Below, one piece after another: positions 1 to 6,496 of a DNA stretch of 15,253 nt. Position numbers and translations under genes: made by a program. The DNA comes from Rhodobacteraceae bacterium UBA996 (GTDB lineage: Bacteria; Pseudomonadota; Alphaproteobacteria; Rhodobacterales; Rhodobacteraceae): NCBI GenBank assembly GCA_002291955.1, contig DBBA01000199.1, positions 1-15,253 on the forward strand. Direction: 5' to 3'. Below the pieces are notes generated by a model that saw only the letters and a program-made list of their open reading frames with translations, was not told where the DNA came from and did not search any database. Positions within the stretch are counted from its first letter, which is position 1. The number at the start of each line of letters is the position of its first letter.

Positions 1-212
1 CGCACGCCGCCCTTCTCGCCGGCCTCGGGCTCCTTGAAGCGGCCCTTGCCGCGGCCGCCCGCGTGGATCTGGGCCTTCACCACCCAGACCGGCCCGTCGA
101 TCTCGCCCGCCGCCGACTTGGCGTCCTCGGCCCGCAGGACCACGCGGCCGTCCGACACGGGCGCCCCGTACTGCCGCAGAAGCGCCTTGGCCTGGTATTC
201 GTGGATGTTCAT
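1..212 (-). CDS. sucC: Succinyl-CoA synthetase (ADP-forming) beta subunit, N-terminal part
   Basis: Only the first 70 codons are in the window; the gene continues past the left edge. The protein begins MNIHEYQAKALLRQYGAPVS, the standard start of SucC, and contains the ATP-grasp segment VVKAQIHAGGRGKGR (about residues 44-58), which lies in the nucleotide-binding domain. With SucD the enzyme interconverts succinyl-CoA and succinate with ATP formation in the TCA cycle, in the cytoplasm. The ATG at 212 is fixed by the conserved N-terminus; no strong ribosome binding site is visible. It lies 149 nt downstream of mdh on the same strand. A paired palindrome at 319-347 sits in that gap, so sucC probably has its own regulated promoter. 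The identity is secure from the N-terminus alone. Confidence 0.95.
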   Translation of the reverse strand, partial: MNIHEYQAKALLRQYGAPVSDGRVVLRAEDAKSAAGEIDGPVWVVKAQIHAGGRGKGRFKEPEAGEKGGV

Positions 213-318
213 GGGTCTGTCCCGTGCCCGTTCGTTTCGTGTGCCATCGCATGCGGCGATGCAGCGGGAAACGGAAAACAGCCGGGCGGGCGCGGGAGGA
301 GCGGAAAATCCGCAGTTT

Positions 319-347
319 GTGATCACGCCCCGAAAAGGCGTGATCAC
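319..347. promoter_or_regulatory. Paired GTGATCAC palindrome upstream of sucC (candidate operator)
   Basis: GTGATCAC occurs at 319-326 and again at 340-347, 21 bp apart start to start, i.e. two helical turns. The two copies are also arms of a perfect 12-bp inverted repeat (318-329 and 337-348) around a 7-nt loop. The inner edge of the element is 106 nt upstream of the sucC ATG. There is no T-run after it, so an operator is more likely than an intrinsic terminator for mdh, although the RNA could form a hairpin. The same architecture recurs upstream of sdhC at 5571-5599. Read toward sucC, a weak -10-like GATTTT lies at 310-305, close to the element. The regulator is unknown. Confidence 0.6.
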
Positions 348-361
348 AGCGTGTCGAAGGC

Positions 362-1324
362 TTAACCGAGCGAGGGGTCGATTCCCTTGCAGGCGGCGAC
401 AAGACCCTTCACGGCATCCACCGACTTGTCGAACATCGCCTGCTCGTCCTTATTCAGCGTGATCGCCACGACGCGCTCGATCCCACCCGCGCCGATGACC
501 GTGGGCACGCCGACATACATCCCGTCCAGCCCATAGGCCCCCTTCACGAAGGCCGCGCAGGGCAGGACGCGCTTCTGGTCCTTGAGGTAGCTTTCGGCCA
601 TCTCGATGGCACTTGTCGCGGGGGCATAGAACGCCGACCCGGTCTTGAGCAGGCCGACAATCTCGGCCCCGCCGTCACGGGTGCGCTGCACGATGGCGTC
701 CAGCTTCGGCTGCGTGGTCCAGCCCATCGCCACAAGGTCGGGCAGCGGGATGCCCGCCACGGTCGAATAGCGCACCAAGGGCACCATCGTGTCGCCATGC
801 CCGCCAAGGACGAACGCGGTCACGTCGCGCATCGACACGCCGAACTCGACCGCCAGGAAATGCCGGAACCGCGCGCTGTCCAGCACGCCCGCCATGCCCA
901 CGACCATGTGGTGCGGCAGGCCCGAGAATTCGCGCAGCGCCCAGACCATCGCGTCGAGCGGGTTGGTGATGCAGATGACGAAGGCCTTGGGCGCGTGCTT
1001 CGCGATGCCCTCGCCCACCGACTTCATGACCTTCAGGTTGATGCCCAGCAGGTCGTCGCGGCTCATCCCGGGCTTGCGCGGGACACCTGCCGTCACGATG
1101 CAGACGTCGGCACCCGCGATGTCGGCATAGTCGTTGGTGCCCTTCAGGGTCGCGTCGAACCCCTCGGACGGGCCGGACTCGGCGATGTCGAGCGCCTTGC
1201 CCTGGGGCGTGCCCTCGGCGATGTCGAACAGGACGACGTCGCCCAGTTCCTTCAGCGCGACAAGATGGGCGAGCGTGCCGCCGATCTGTCCCGCCCCGAT
1301 GAGCGCGATCTTGGGTCTGGCCAT
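362..1324 (-). CDS. mdh: Malate dehydrogenase (NAD-dependent, LDH-like type)
   Basis: This 320-residue enzyme has the family's usual length. It oxidises malate to oxaloacetate with NAD+ in the TCA cycle. The NAD-binding loop GAGQIGG is at residues 10-16, with the adenosine-ribose Asp at 34 (VLFDI). The mobile substrate loop GVPRKPGMSR carries Arg83 and Arg89, ITNPLD is at 119-124, and the Asp149/Arg152 segment (LDSARFR) and the catalytic histidine in GGHGDTMVP (His176) are all present. The reading frame stays open upstream as far as 1618, but homologues begin at MARPKIALIGAG, and AAGGA lies just upstream of that ATG. sucC follows on the same strand after 149 nt, the usual arrangement in this group. 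A permease gene is divergent, with 90 nt between the starts. Confidence 0.97.
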   Translation of the reverse strand: MARPKIALIGAGQIGGTLAHLVALKELGDVVLFDIAEGTPQGKALDIAESGPSEGFDATLKGTNDYADIAGADVCIVTAGVPRKPGMSRDDLLGINLKVMKSVGEGIAKHAPKAFVICITNPLDAMVWALREFSGLPHHMVVGMAGVLDSARFRHFLAVEFGVSMRDVTAFVLGGHGDTMVPLVRYSTVAGIPLPDLVAMGWTTQPKLDAIVQRTRDGGAEIVGLLKTGSAFYAPATSAIEMAESYLKDQKRVLPCAAFVKGAYGLDGMYVGVPTVIGAGGIERVVAITLNKDEQAMFDKSVDAVKGLVAACKGIDPSLG

Positions 1325-1414
1325 GGGAGGGGTCCTTTGGCTCTGGTGGATGACGCGCGGATGGGTAACGGTCGGCACCGGGCCGCGCAAGACCGGCCGT
1401 TCGGGGGGCTTTCC

Positions 1415-2167
1415 GTGACGCTGGACCTGATGTTCTTCGTGGTCGCCATCCCGGCGGTGATCTTTGCCGGCGTGTCCAAGGGGGGCTTCGGGTCGGGCGC
1501 GGCCTTTGCCGCGACGCCGATCCTCGCGCTGATCATGCCGCCCGCCGTGGCGGCGGGGCTGATGCTGCCGCTTCTCATGCTGATGGACCTGGGCGCGATC
1601 CGCGCCTACTGGCGGCAATGGGACTGGCCCGCGTCAAAGGTGCTGATCCTGGGGTCGCTGCCCGGCATCGCGCTGGGGGCGGCCCTGGCGGGCGTGGCGG
1701 ACCCCGACGTCTTCCGCCTGCTGATCGGCGCGATCGCGGTGGGGTTCGTGCTGTTCCAGGGCGCGCGGGCTGTCGGGCTGCTGCGGCCCGCGACCCGTCC
1801 GATGGGCACCCTGGGCGGCGGCATCGCCGGATTCGCCGCAGGCTTCACCAGCTTCATCAGCCACGCGGGCGGGCCACCGGCGTCGATCTACCTGTTGTCG
1901 CGCGGACTGGCCAAGACGCCGTTCCAGGCGTCCACGGTGCTGGTGTTCTGGATCGTCAATGCGGTGAAGCTGCCGATCTACATCGCGCTCGGCATGGTGT
2001 CGGGAACCACCCTGTCCGCGGTGGTGCTGCTTGCGCCCGCGGCCCTTCTGGGCATCTGGCTGGGCGTGGTCGCGCACCGGCGCGTGCCCGAGCGTCCGTT
2101 CTTCGCGATCACCTACGTCCTGCTCACGCTGACCGGAGCCAAGCTGATCTGGGACGCGCTGACCTGA
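1415..2167 (+). CDS. Sulfite exporter TauE/SafE (TSUP) family membrane permease
   Basis: The product is a 250-residue inner-membrane protein with about eight hydrophobic segments. It starts with VVAIPAVIFAGVSKGGFGSG (residues 9-28), the first-repeat signature of the TSUP/TauE-SafE family, and carries the second-repeat signature SHAGGPPAS followed by STVLVFWIVNAVKLPIY in the middle. Family members move organic anions or sulfur compounds such as sulfite or sulfoacetate; the substrate here cannot be read from the sequence. I chose the GTG at 1415 because GGGGGG (1403-1408) lies 6 nt upstream and homologues begin at this point. ATG 1361 and ATG 1430 are in-frame alternatives. The gene is divergent from mdh and convergent with the small secreted protein, so it is probably transcribed alone. 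Confidence 0.85.
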   Translation: MTLDLMFFVVAIPAVIFAGVSKGGFGSGAAFAATPILALIMPPAVAAGLMLPLLMLMDLGAIRAYWRQWDWPASKVLILGSLPGIALGAALAGVADPDVFRLLIGAIAVGFVLFQGARAVGLLRPATRPMGTLGGGIAGFAAGFTSFISHAGGPPASIYLLSRGLAKTPFQASTVLVFWIVNAVKLPIYIALGMVSGTTLSAVVLLAPAALLGIWLGVVAHRRVPERPFFAITYVLLTLTGAKLIWDALT

Positions 2168-2194
2168 CGGCGGCGGCCCTGGCGGGGTTCGGCC

Positions 2195-2221
2195 CCGCGC
2201 CACGGGCGACCCGTGGCGCGG
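2195..2221. terminator. 12-bp GC-rich hairpin between convergent genes
   Basis: A perfect 12-bp inverted repeat (2195-2206 and 2210-2221, arm CCGCGCCACGGG) surrounds a CGA triloop. It lies between the permease stop (2167) and the stop of the convergent small secreted protein (2228). The position and stability suggest a bidirectional terminator. No T-run follows on either strand, which is common in high-GC alphaproteobacteria. Confidence 0.55.
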
Positions 2222-2227
2222 CAGGTG

Positions 2228-2545
2228 TCACAGACGCGACCCGGTGGGCGTCAGCGGTTCTTCCAGTTCCTCGAACGCCATGCCCGACGCGATCAGGCAG
2301 GTCATGCCCGAGGGCAGGGTGACGGTCACCGTCCACGATCCGCTTTCCAGGTTCGCGAACACTTCCATCACCTGGTTGTTCGCAGCCAGACCGATGGACT
2401 GGCGGCTTTCGCCATAGGTTCCGGCCAGGCGTTCCACGACCATGTCGCGCTCGGCACAGTTGCTGGTCTGCGCGGCAGCGGGGGTCAGGGCGGCGGCGCA
2501 GATCGCCGCAGCCAGGGGCATCATCAGGGGCAGTCGGCAGTCCAT
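2228..2545 (-). CDS. Small secreted protein of unknown function
   Basis: The predicted 105-residue protein has a clear Sec signal peptide (MDCRLPLMMPLAAAICAAAL, then TPAAA) with likely cleavage at AAA|QTS near residue 26. The mature part is about 80 residues and keeps two cysteines, one at SNCAERD near its start and one at GMTCLIASG near the end, which could form a periplasmic disulfide. In between are YGESRQSIGLAANNQVMEVFAN and GSWTVTVTLPSG. I recognise the pattern as a conserved hypothetical of Rhodobacterales but know no function. The ATG at 2545 is preferred over one at 2602 because AAAGGATG lies just upstream and the signal peptide starts here. It has no operon partner. Confidence 0.8.
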   Translation of the reverse strand: MDCRLPLMMPLAAAICAAALTPAAAQTSNCAERDMVVERLAGTYGESRQSIGLAANNQVMEVFANLESGSWTVTVTLPSGMTCLIASGMAFEELEEPLTPTGSRL

Positions 2546-2878
2546 CGGGCATCCTTTCGAGATCGACCAGGGAGGGGTGCGGGACCCGGCCTGCCGGGCC
2601 ATCCGGGGAAACCGGCGGCGGGCATGGCCCCGAAGCCATTCAGGCAGTCTTCCAGATCGCCGCTTGTCCGTTGCCCGGTCTGGCGCTGACCGGGGTCGGA
2701 CCTCCCGTCTGCGGCTTGAACGACAGGCTGCCCGTCAGCCGCTGAAAAAAGGTTAACGCGGCGGCGCGGCGGCGAGATGGGCGGGACGGGCGCATTCTCA
2801 GTCACTTGGGCAGGGGTTGCACGGGTGCACGTGCCCGTGTTCCGCTGCAGCGCAACACCACGGGGCAGGAGAATCACC
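2546..2878. other. 333-nt intergenic region with two dyads before mcl2
   Basis: No convincing gene is seen in this divergent gap, although the mcl2 frame stays open back to 2777. Two dyad symmetries lie side by side just before the mcl2 ribosome binding site. CACGGG/CCCGTG arms (2820-2825 and 2834-2839) are separated by 8 nt that include GTGCAC and GCACGTGC. TGTTCCGCTGCAGCGCAACA (2838-2857) is palindromic at 9 of 10 pairs. The region must hold the promoters of mcl2 and of the secreted protein gene; I could not identify a confident -35/-10 pair for either. The dyads are possible operator sites. Confidence 0.4.
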
Positions 2879-3751
2879 GTGCCGTCACCGACCGACACGC
2901 GCCCGCTGCGGTCGCTTCTGTATCTGCCCGCGTCCAACGCCCGGGCGCTGGACAAGGCCCGAAGCCTGCCCTGCGACGGGATCATCTTCGACCTCGAGGA
3001 TGCCGTGGCCCCGGCCGAAAAGGCCCCCGCCCGGGCCGCGCTGGCCGCAGCCCTGGTCGAAGGCGGCTTTGCCCCGCGCCTGCGGCTGGTGCGGATCAAC
3101 GCACTGGACACGCCCTGGGGCGCCGACGACGCCCGCGCCGCGGCGGACATGGACGGCGACGGGGTGCTGTTGCCCAAGGTCAACGGTCCCGCCGACCTGG
3201 ACGCCGCAGCCGGGCTGGTCCCGGACCGGCCGCTCTGGGCAATGATGGAAACGCCCGCGGCCATCCTGAACGCGGCCGCCATCGCCGTACACCCGCGGCT
3301 CGCCGGGCTGGTACTGGGCACCAACGACCTGATCAAGGACCTGGGCGCCCGCGTCCGCCCCGACCGGCTGGCGCTGATTCACGCCCTGCAGACCTGCGTA
3401 CTGGCGGCGCGCGCCGCGGGCGTGCCGGTGATCGACGGGGTCTACAACGCCTTCCGCGACGACGCCGGGCTGGCGGCGGAATGTGCGCAGGGCCGCGATC
3501 TGGGCATGGATGGCAAGACGCTGATCCACCCCGCGCAGGTCGCCATCGCCAACGCCGCCTTCGCGCCCTCGGCCGACGAGATCGACCTTGCCCGCCGCCA
3601 GATCGCGGCGTTCGAGGCGGCCGAGGCCGCAGGCCAGGGCGTGGCCGTTCTGGACGGGCGCATCGTCGAGAACCTGCACGTCGTCGCCGCACGCCGGGTG
3701 CTGGCGCTGGCCGACGCCGTCGCCGCCCAAGAACAGGGAGCCGCCGCATGA
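2879..3751 (+). CDS. mcl2: CitE-like (3S)-malyl-CoA thioesterase
   Basis: This 290-residue protein belongs to the HpcH/HpaI/CitE family (TIM barrel, Mg-dependent, acts on CoA esters). LRSLLYLPASNARALDKA (residues 10-27) and DGIIFDLEDAV (33-43) open the barrel. The expected active-site residues are Arg72 (VRIN), Glu124 (MMETPAA) and Asp150 (GTNDLIKD), the last two binding the metal. The Rhodobacter sphaeroides homologue at this locus, Mcl2, hydrolyses (3S)-malyl-CoA to malate and CoA. With malyl-CoA lyase it gives an apparent malate synthase activity in acetate assimilation. The assignment rests on family and on the nearby mch; a plain CitE-type lyase cannot be excluded. The start is GTG 2879, with AGGAG at 2867-2871 and spacing of 7. 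The stop overlaps the next start (ATGA). Confidence 0.82.
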   Translation: MPSPTDTRPLRSLLYLPASNARALDKARSLPCDGIIFDLEDAVAPAEKAPARAALAAALVEGGFAPRLRLVRINALDTPWGADDARAAADMDGDGVLLPKVNGPADLDAAAGLVPDRPLWAMMETPAAILNAAAIAVHPRLAGLVLGTNDLIKDLGARVRPDRLALIHALQTCVLAARAAGVPVIDGVYNAFRDDAGLAAECAQGRDLGMDGKTLIHPAQVAIANAAFAPSADEIDLARRQIAAFEAAEAAGQGVAVLDGRIVENLHVVAARRVLALADAVAAQEQGAAA

Positions 3752-4302
3752 CCTTGCTGATCCTCGGGGTCGCGCTTTGGTGGGGCGCGCATCTGTTCAA
3801 GCGGCTTGCACCCGGGCCGCGCGCGGCGATGGGAAACGCGGGCAAGGGCGTTGTCGCCCTGCTGCTGGTGCTGTCGGTCGTCCTGATGGTCATCGGGTAT
3901 CGTGGCGCCGAAGGCACCGTCTACTGGGGCCGCAGCCCCGCACTGGTCGGGATCAACAACCTGCTGATGCTGATCGCCTTCTACATCTACGCCGTCGGCG
4001 GGCCGAAGGGGCAGCGGGTCTGGCTGGGCACCAAGCTCCGGCACCCGCAGCTGACCGGATTCTCGATCTGGGCGGTAGGGCACCTGCTGGTGAACGGCGA
4101 CACGCCGTCGTTCGTGCTGTTCGGCGGGCTCCTGATCTGGGCGCTGGCCGAAATCGTGGTGATCAACGCACAGGATGGCCCCTGGGTGCCGCCCGATCGC
4201 GCGCCCGTCCGAAAGGAGATCACCTATCTCGTGGTGACCGCCGTGATCGTGGCGGTCATCATGGTGATCCATAACTGGCTGGGCGTGCCGCCTTGGGGAT
4301 GA
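3748..4302 (+). CDS. NnrU family membrane protein
   Basis: The product has 184 residues and about five membrane segments (around residues 1-16, 30-48, 65-86, 110-140 and 155-176). The opening LILGVALWWGAHLFKRLAPG and the segment TGFSIWAVGHLLVNGDTPSFVLFGGLLIWALAEI match the NnrU family. NnrU was first named from denitrification gene clusters, and the family is related in sequence to NAD(P)H-isoprenoid reductase-like membrane proteins; its biochemical role is not established. Here it is translationally coupled to mcl2 (ATGA overlap at 3748-3751) and 4 nt from the DUF1737 gene. That placement suggests a job linked to acyl-CoA metabolism or the respiratory chain rather than to nitrogen oxides. 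The start has AGGGAG a few bases upstream. Confidence 0.85.
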   Translation: MTLLILGVALWWGAHLFKRLAPGPRAAMGNAGKGVVALLLVLSVVLMVIGYRGAEGTVYWGRSPALVGINNLLMLIAFYIYAVGGPKGQRVWLGTKLRHPQLTGFSIWAVGHLLVNGDTPSFVLFGGLLIWALAEIVVINAQDGPWVPPDRAPVRKEITYLVVTAVIVAVIMVIHNWLGVPPWG

Positions 4303-4306
4303 TGCG

Positions 4307-4513
4307 ATGAAAGCCTACCGCTTCCTGACCGCCGACGACACGTCGGCCTTCTGCCACAAGGTGACCGAGGCGCTGTCCAAGGGCTGGGACCTGCACGGCT
4401 CGCCCACCTATGCCTTCGACGCCGCCAACGGCGTGATGCGCTGCGGGCAGGCGGTGACCAAGGACGTCCCCGGCACCGACTATTCCCCCGACATCAAGCT
4501 GGGCCAGCTGTGA
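4307..4513 (+). CDS. DUF1737 family small protein
   Basis: This is a 68-residue soluble protein with no signal peptide or membrane segment. MKAYRFLTADDTSAFCHKVTEALSKGWDLHGSPTY and the end YSPDIKLGQL fit DUF1737, a small conserved family of unknown function in which a short beta-alpha-beta unit carries the conserved GW-L-G-P pattern. It starts 4 nt after the NnrU gene with GGGGATGA upstream, and its stop overlaps the GTG of mch (GTGA at 4510-4513). It is therefore made with the two CoA-ester enzymes. No enzymatic residues are evident; a regulatory or accessory role is only a guess. Confidence 0.85.
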   Translation: MKAYRFLTADDTSAFCHKVTEALSKGWDLHGSPTYAFDAANGVMRCGQAVTKDVPGTDYSPDIKLGQL

Positions 4514-5538
4514 CCAAGACCAACCCCGGCCGCTTCTTCGAGGATTACCGCCTGGGCGATACCATCGTCCACGCCGTGCCGCGCACCCTGAAGATGGGCG
4601 AACGCGCGCTCTACTTCCTGCTCTACCCCGCCCGGCACGCGCTGCATTCGTCCGACGAATTCGCCAGGTCCTGCGGCTTGCCGTCCAGCCCCTTCGACGA
4701 CCTGATCCCGTTCCACACGGTGTTCGGCAAGACCGTGCCCGACGTGTCCCTGAACGCGGTGGCGAATCTTGGATATGCCGAGGGGCGGTTCCTGGAACCC
4801 GTCTGGCCCGGCGACACGCTGACCGCGACCTCCGACGTGATCGGCCTGCGCGAGAACTCGAACGGCACGAGCGGGGTCGTCTGGGTCCGCACGACGGGGC
4901 GCAACCAGCATGGCGAGGCGGTGCTGGACTATGTCCGCTGGGTCATGGTCCGCAAACGCGACGCGGCCAGCCCCGCCCCCGCACCCGTCGTGCCGACCCT
5001 GTCGCCTGTCGTCGCGCCGACGGATCTGGTGATCCCGCGGGGCCTGAATTTCACCCGCTACGACTTTGCACTGGCGGGCGAGCGGCACCGCTGGGGCGAC
5101 TATACCGTGGGCGAGGTGATCGACCACGTCGACGGCGTGACGGTGGACGACGCCGAACACATGCTCGCCACCCGCCTGTGGCAGAACACCGCCAAGGTGC
5201 ATTTCGACGTGACCCAGCGCCCCGACGGCAAGCGGCTGGTCTATGGCGGCCATGTCCTCAGCCTTGCCCGCGCCCTGTCCTTCAATGGCCTTGCCAACGC
5301 GCAACTGATCGCCGCGATCAATGGCGGCACCCACGCCAACCCGTGCTTCGCCGGCGACACCGTGCGCGCCTGGTCCCAAGTGCTGGACCGGGCCGAGACC
5401 CCCGCCCCCGGTGTCGGCGCGCTGCACCTGCGGCTGGTGGCGACGAAGGGCGCGGCGGGCGACCTGAGGGGGCCGGACGGCAAGTACCTGCCCGACGTGC
5501 TGCTCGACCTCGACTACTGGGCGCTGGTCCCGGTCTGA
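4510..5538 (+). CDS. mch: Mesaconyl-CoA hydratase (MaoC-like, double hot-dog)
   Basis: A 342-residue protein, the length expected for Mch of Rhodobacter. Mch reversibly hydrates mesaconyl-CoA to beta-methylmalyl-CoA in the ethylmalonyl-CoA pathway for acetate assimilation. The N-terminal MaoC-like hot-dog domain contains GRFFEDYRLGDTIVHAVPRT (7-26), NAVANLGYAEGRFLEPVWPGDTLTATSDVIG (about 82-112), and the segment ending in GEAVLDYVRWVMVRKR. A Pro/Ala/Val linker (about 158-170) leads to a second hot-dog domain with FDVTQR, YGGHVLSLARALSFNGLAN and the repeated pattern CFAGDTVRAWSQVLDR. The gene starts at GTG 4510, overlapping the previous stop, so it depends on translational coupling. It ends the operon, 32 nt before the element that precedes sdhC. 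Confidence 0.88.
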   Translation: MTKTNPGRFFEDYRLGDTIVHAVPRTLKMGERALYFLLYPARHALHSSDEFARSCGLPSSPFDDLIPFHTVFGKTVPDVSLNAVANLGYAEGRFLEPVWPGDTLTATSDVIGLRENSNGTSGVVWVRTTGRNQHGEAVLDYVRWVMVRKRDAASPAPAPVVPTLSPVVAPTDLVIPRGLNFTRYDFALAGERHRWGDYTVGEVIDHVDGVTVDDAEHMLATRLWQNTAKVHFDVTQRPDGKRLVYGGHVLSLARALSFNGLANAQLIAAINGGTHANPCFAGDTVRAWSQVLDRAETPAPGVGALHLRLVATKGAAGDLRGPDGKYLPDVLLDLDYWALVPV

Positions 5539-5570
5539 CCCCGACGGATGGGCCAGCGCGGCACCCGCCC

Positions 5571-5599
5571 GTGATCACGCGCGCAAAATTCGTGATCAC
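5571..5599. promoter_or_regulatory. Paired GTGATCAC palindrome upstream of sdhC (candidate operator)
   Basis: GTGATCAC occurs at 5571-5578 and 5592-5599, again exactly 21 bp apart. Compared with the sucC element (319-347), both half-sites, the GC following the first, the C preceding the second, and the AAAA in the centre are identical; only spacer bases differ. The inner edge is 123 nt upstream of the sdhC ATG, a distance similar to the sucC case. A -10-like CATATT follows at 5606-5611, so a bound protein would cover the probable -35 region. The function is inferred from recurrence only. Confidence 0.6.
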
Positions 5600-5631
5600 G
5601 TCCCGCATATTTCTGCACTGCCGCGCGGTTT

Positions 5632-5695
5632 TGGCGCGGGCGTTTGCGCCACCATGCCGTGACATGCCCGCAAAAGCCGCTAAACGTGGCGCCAC
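5632..5695. repeat. Short inverted repeats in the sdhC leader
   Basis: TGGCGC (5632-5637) pairs with GCGCCA (5646-5651) over 8 nt, and GTGGCGCCAC (5686-5695) is a perfect palindrome 27 nt before the sdhC start. They could fold in the leader RNA or be chance features of GC-rich DNA. Confidence 0.25.
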
Positions 5696-5722
5696 AAACC
5701 GGCGCCGCAGCAGGAATACGCC

Positions 5723-6106
5723 ATGGCCGACGTGAACCGGGGCAATCGCCCGCTGTCCCCCCACCTGTCGATCTACCGACCGCAGATCCAGATGGTGTCC
5801 TCGATCCTGACGCGGATCACCGGCAACGCACTGATCGTGGCCTCGGTGCTGGTCGTCTGGTGGCTGCTGGCTGCTGCAACCTCGCCCGGATACTTCGCGC
5901 TGGCCGACGGGGTGCTGACCTCGTGGTTCGGCGACCTCGTGCTGACCCTGTCGGTCTGGGCGCTGTGGTATCACTTCGTGGCGGGCTTGCGGCACCTCTA
6001 CTGGGACACGGGCCGCGGCTTCGACCTGCCCACCGCCGAAAGGCTCGGCTGGGCCTGTGTCGGCGGGTCGGTCCTGCTGACGCTTCTCACCGTGGCACTG
6101 GTCTAG
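5723..6106 (+). CDS. sdhC: Succinate dehydrogenase cytochrome b556 subunit
   Basis: This 127-residue integral membrane subunit anchors complex II and helps bind heme b and ubiquinone. The N-terminal signature NRGNRPLSPHLSIYRPQIQMVSSILTRITG is present across residues 5-34, including Ser27 and Arg31, the positions that contact quinone in the E. coli protein. The axial heme ligand is His84 in WYHFVAGLRHLYWDTG (82-97). Three hydrophobic helices lie at about 26-50, 67-90 and 105-127. AGGAA upstream of ATG 5723 is the ribosome binding site. It is the first gene of the sdhCDA group and is preceded by a 29-bp paired palindrome at 5571-5599 that probably controls it. Confidence 0.97.
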   Translation: MADVNRGNRPLSPHLSIYRPQIQMVSSILTRITGNALIVASVLVVWWLLAAATSPGYFALADGVLTSWFGDLVLTLSVWALWYHFVAGLRHLYWDTGRGFDLPTAERLGWACVGGSVLLTLLTVALV

Positions 6107-6115
6107 GGGGACACG

Positions 6116-6487
6116 ATGGCATTCCTGACCGACCGCAAGCGCGCGCAGGGCCTCGGCTCCGCCAAGGAGGGCACGCATCACTTCTGGTCGATGACCGTGT
6201 CCTCGATCGCGCTGGCGATCCTGATCCCGGTCTTCGTCTTCACCATCGGCCCGATGATCGGCCAGCCCCACGCCGATGTGGTGGCCTATCTGTCGCGCCC
6301 CTTCCCGGCCATCGTGGCCGGTCTGACAATCGTAGTCGGGATGCTCCACTTCAAGAACGGCGCGACCGTGATGATCGAGGACTACTCGCGCGACCTGACG
6401 CGCAAGGTCCTGATCGTGGGGGTCACGCTCCTGTCCTATGCGGTGGCCGCGACCGGTCTGTTCGCGCTTGCGCGCCTCGCGCTCTGA
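6116..6487 (+). CDS. sdhD: Succinate dehydrogenase membrane anchor subunit
   Basis: The product has 123 residues and three hydrophobic helices. The N-terminal motif GLGSAKEGTHHFW (12-24) and the helix-2 motif GMLHFKNGATVMIEDYSRD (75-93) are typical of alphaproteobacterial SdhD. His78 is the candidate heme ligand, and Asp89-Tyr90 match the quinone-site pair of E. coli SdhD. With SdhC it holds the SdhAB catalytic heads on the cytoplasmic face of the membrane. The gene begins 9 nt after the sdhC stop with GGGGGA as ribosome binding site, and sdhA follows 9 nt later, so the three are one transcript. Confidence 0.96.
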   Translation: MAFLTDRKRAQGLGSAKEGTHHFWSMTVSSIALAILIPVFVFTIGPMIGQPHADVVAYLSRPFPAIVAGLTIVVGMLHFKNGATVMIEDYSRDLTRKVLIVGVTLLSYAVAATGLFALARLAL

Positions 6488-6496
6488 TCTCGGGAA

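Noticed and set aside
318..348. A CRP or FNR binding site in the sucC palindrome
   Set aside because: The half-sites resemble TGTGA/TCACA, but without the 6-bp spacer of CRP sites, and the TTGAT-N4-ATCAA pattern of FNR is absent. The repeated 21-bp pairing fits neither.
1325..1618. N-terminal extension of malate dehydrogenase
   Set aside because: The upstream frame overlaps the permease gene in antisense and has no homology-like content; MARPKIALIGAG is the family start.
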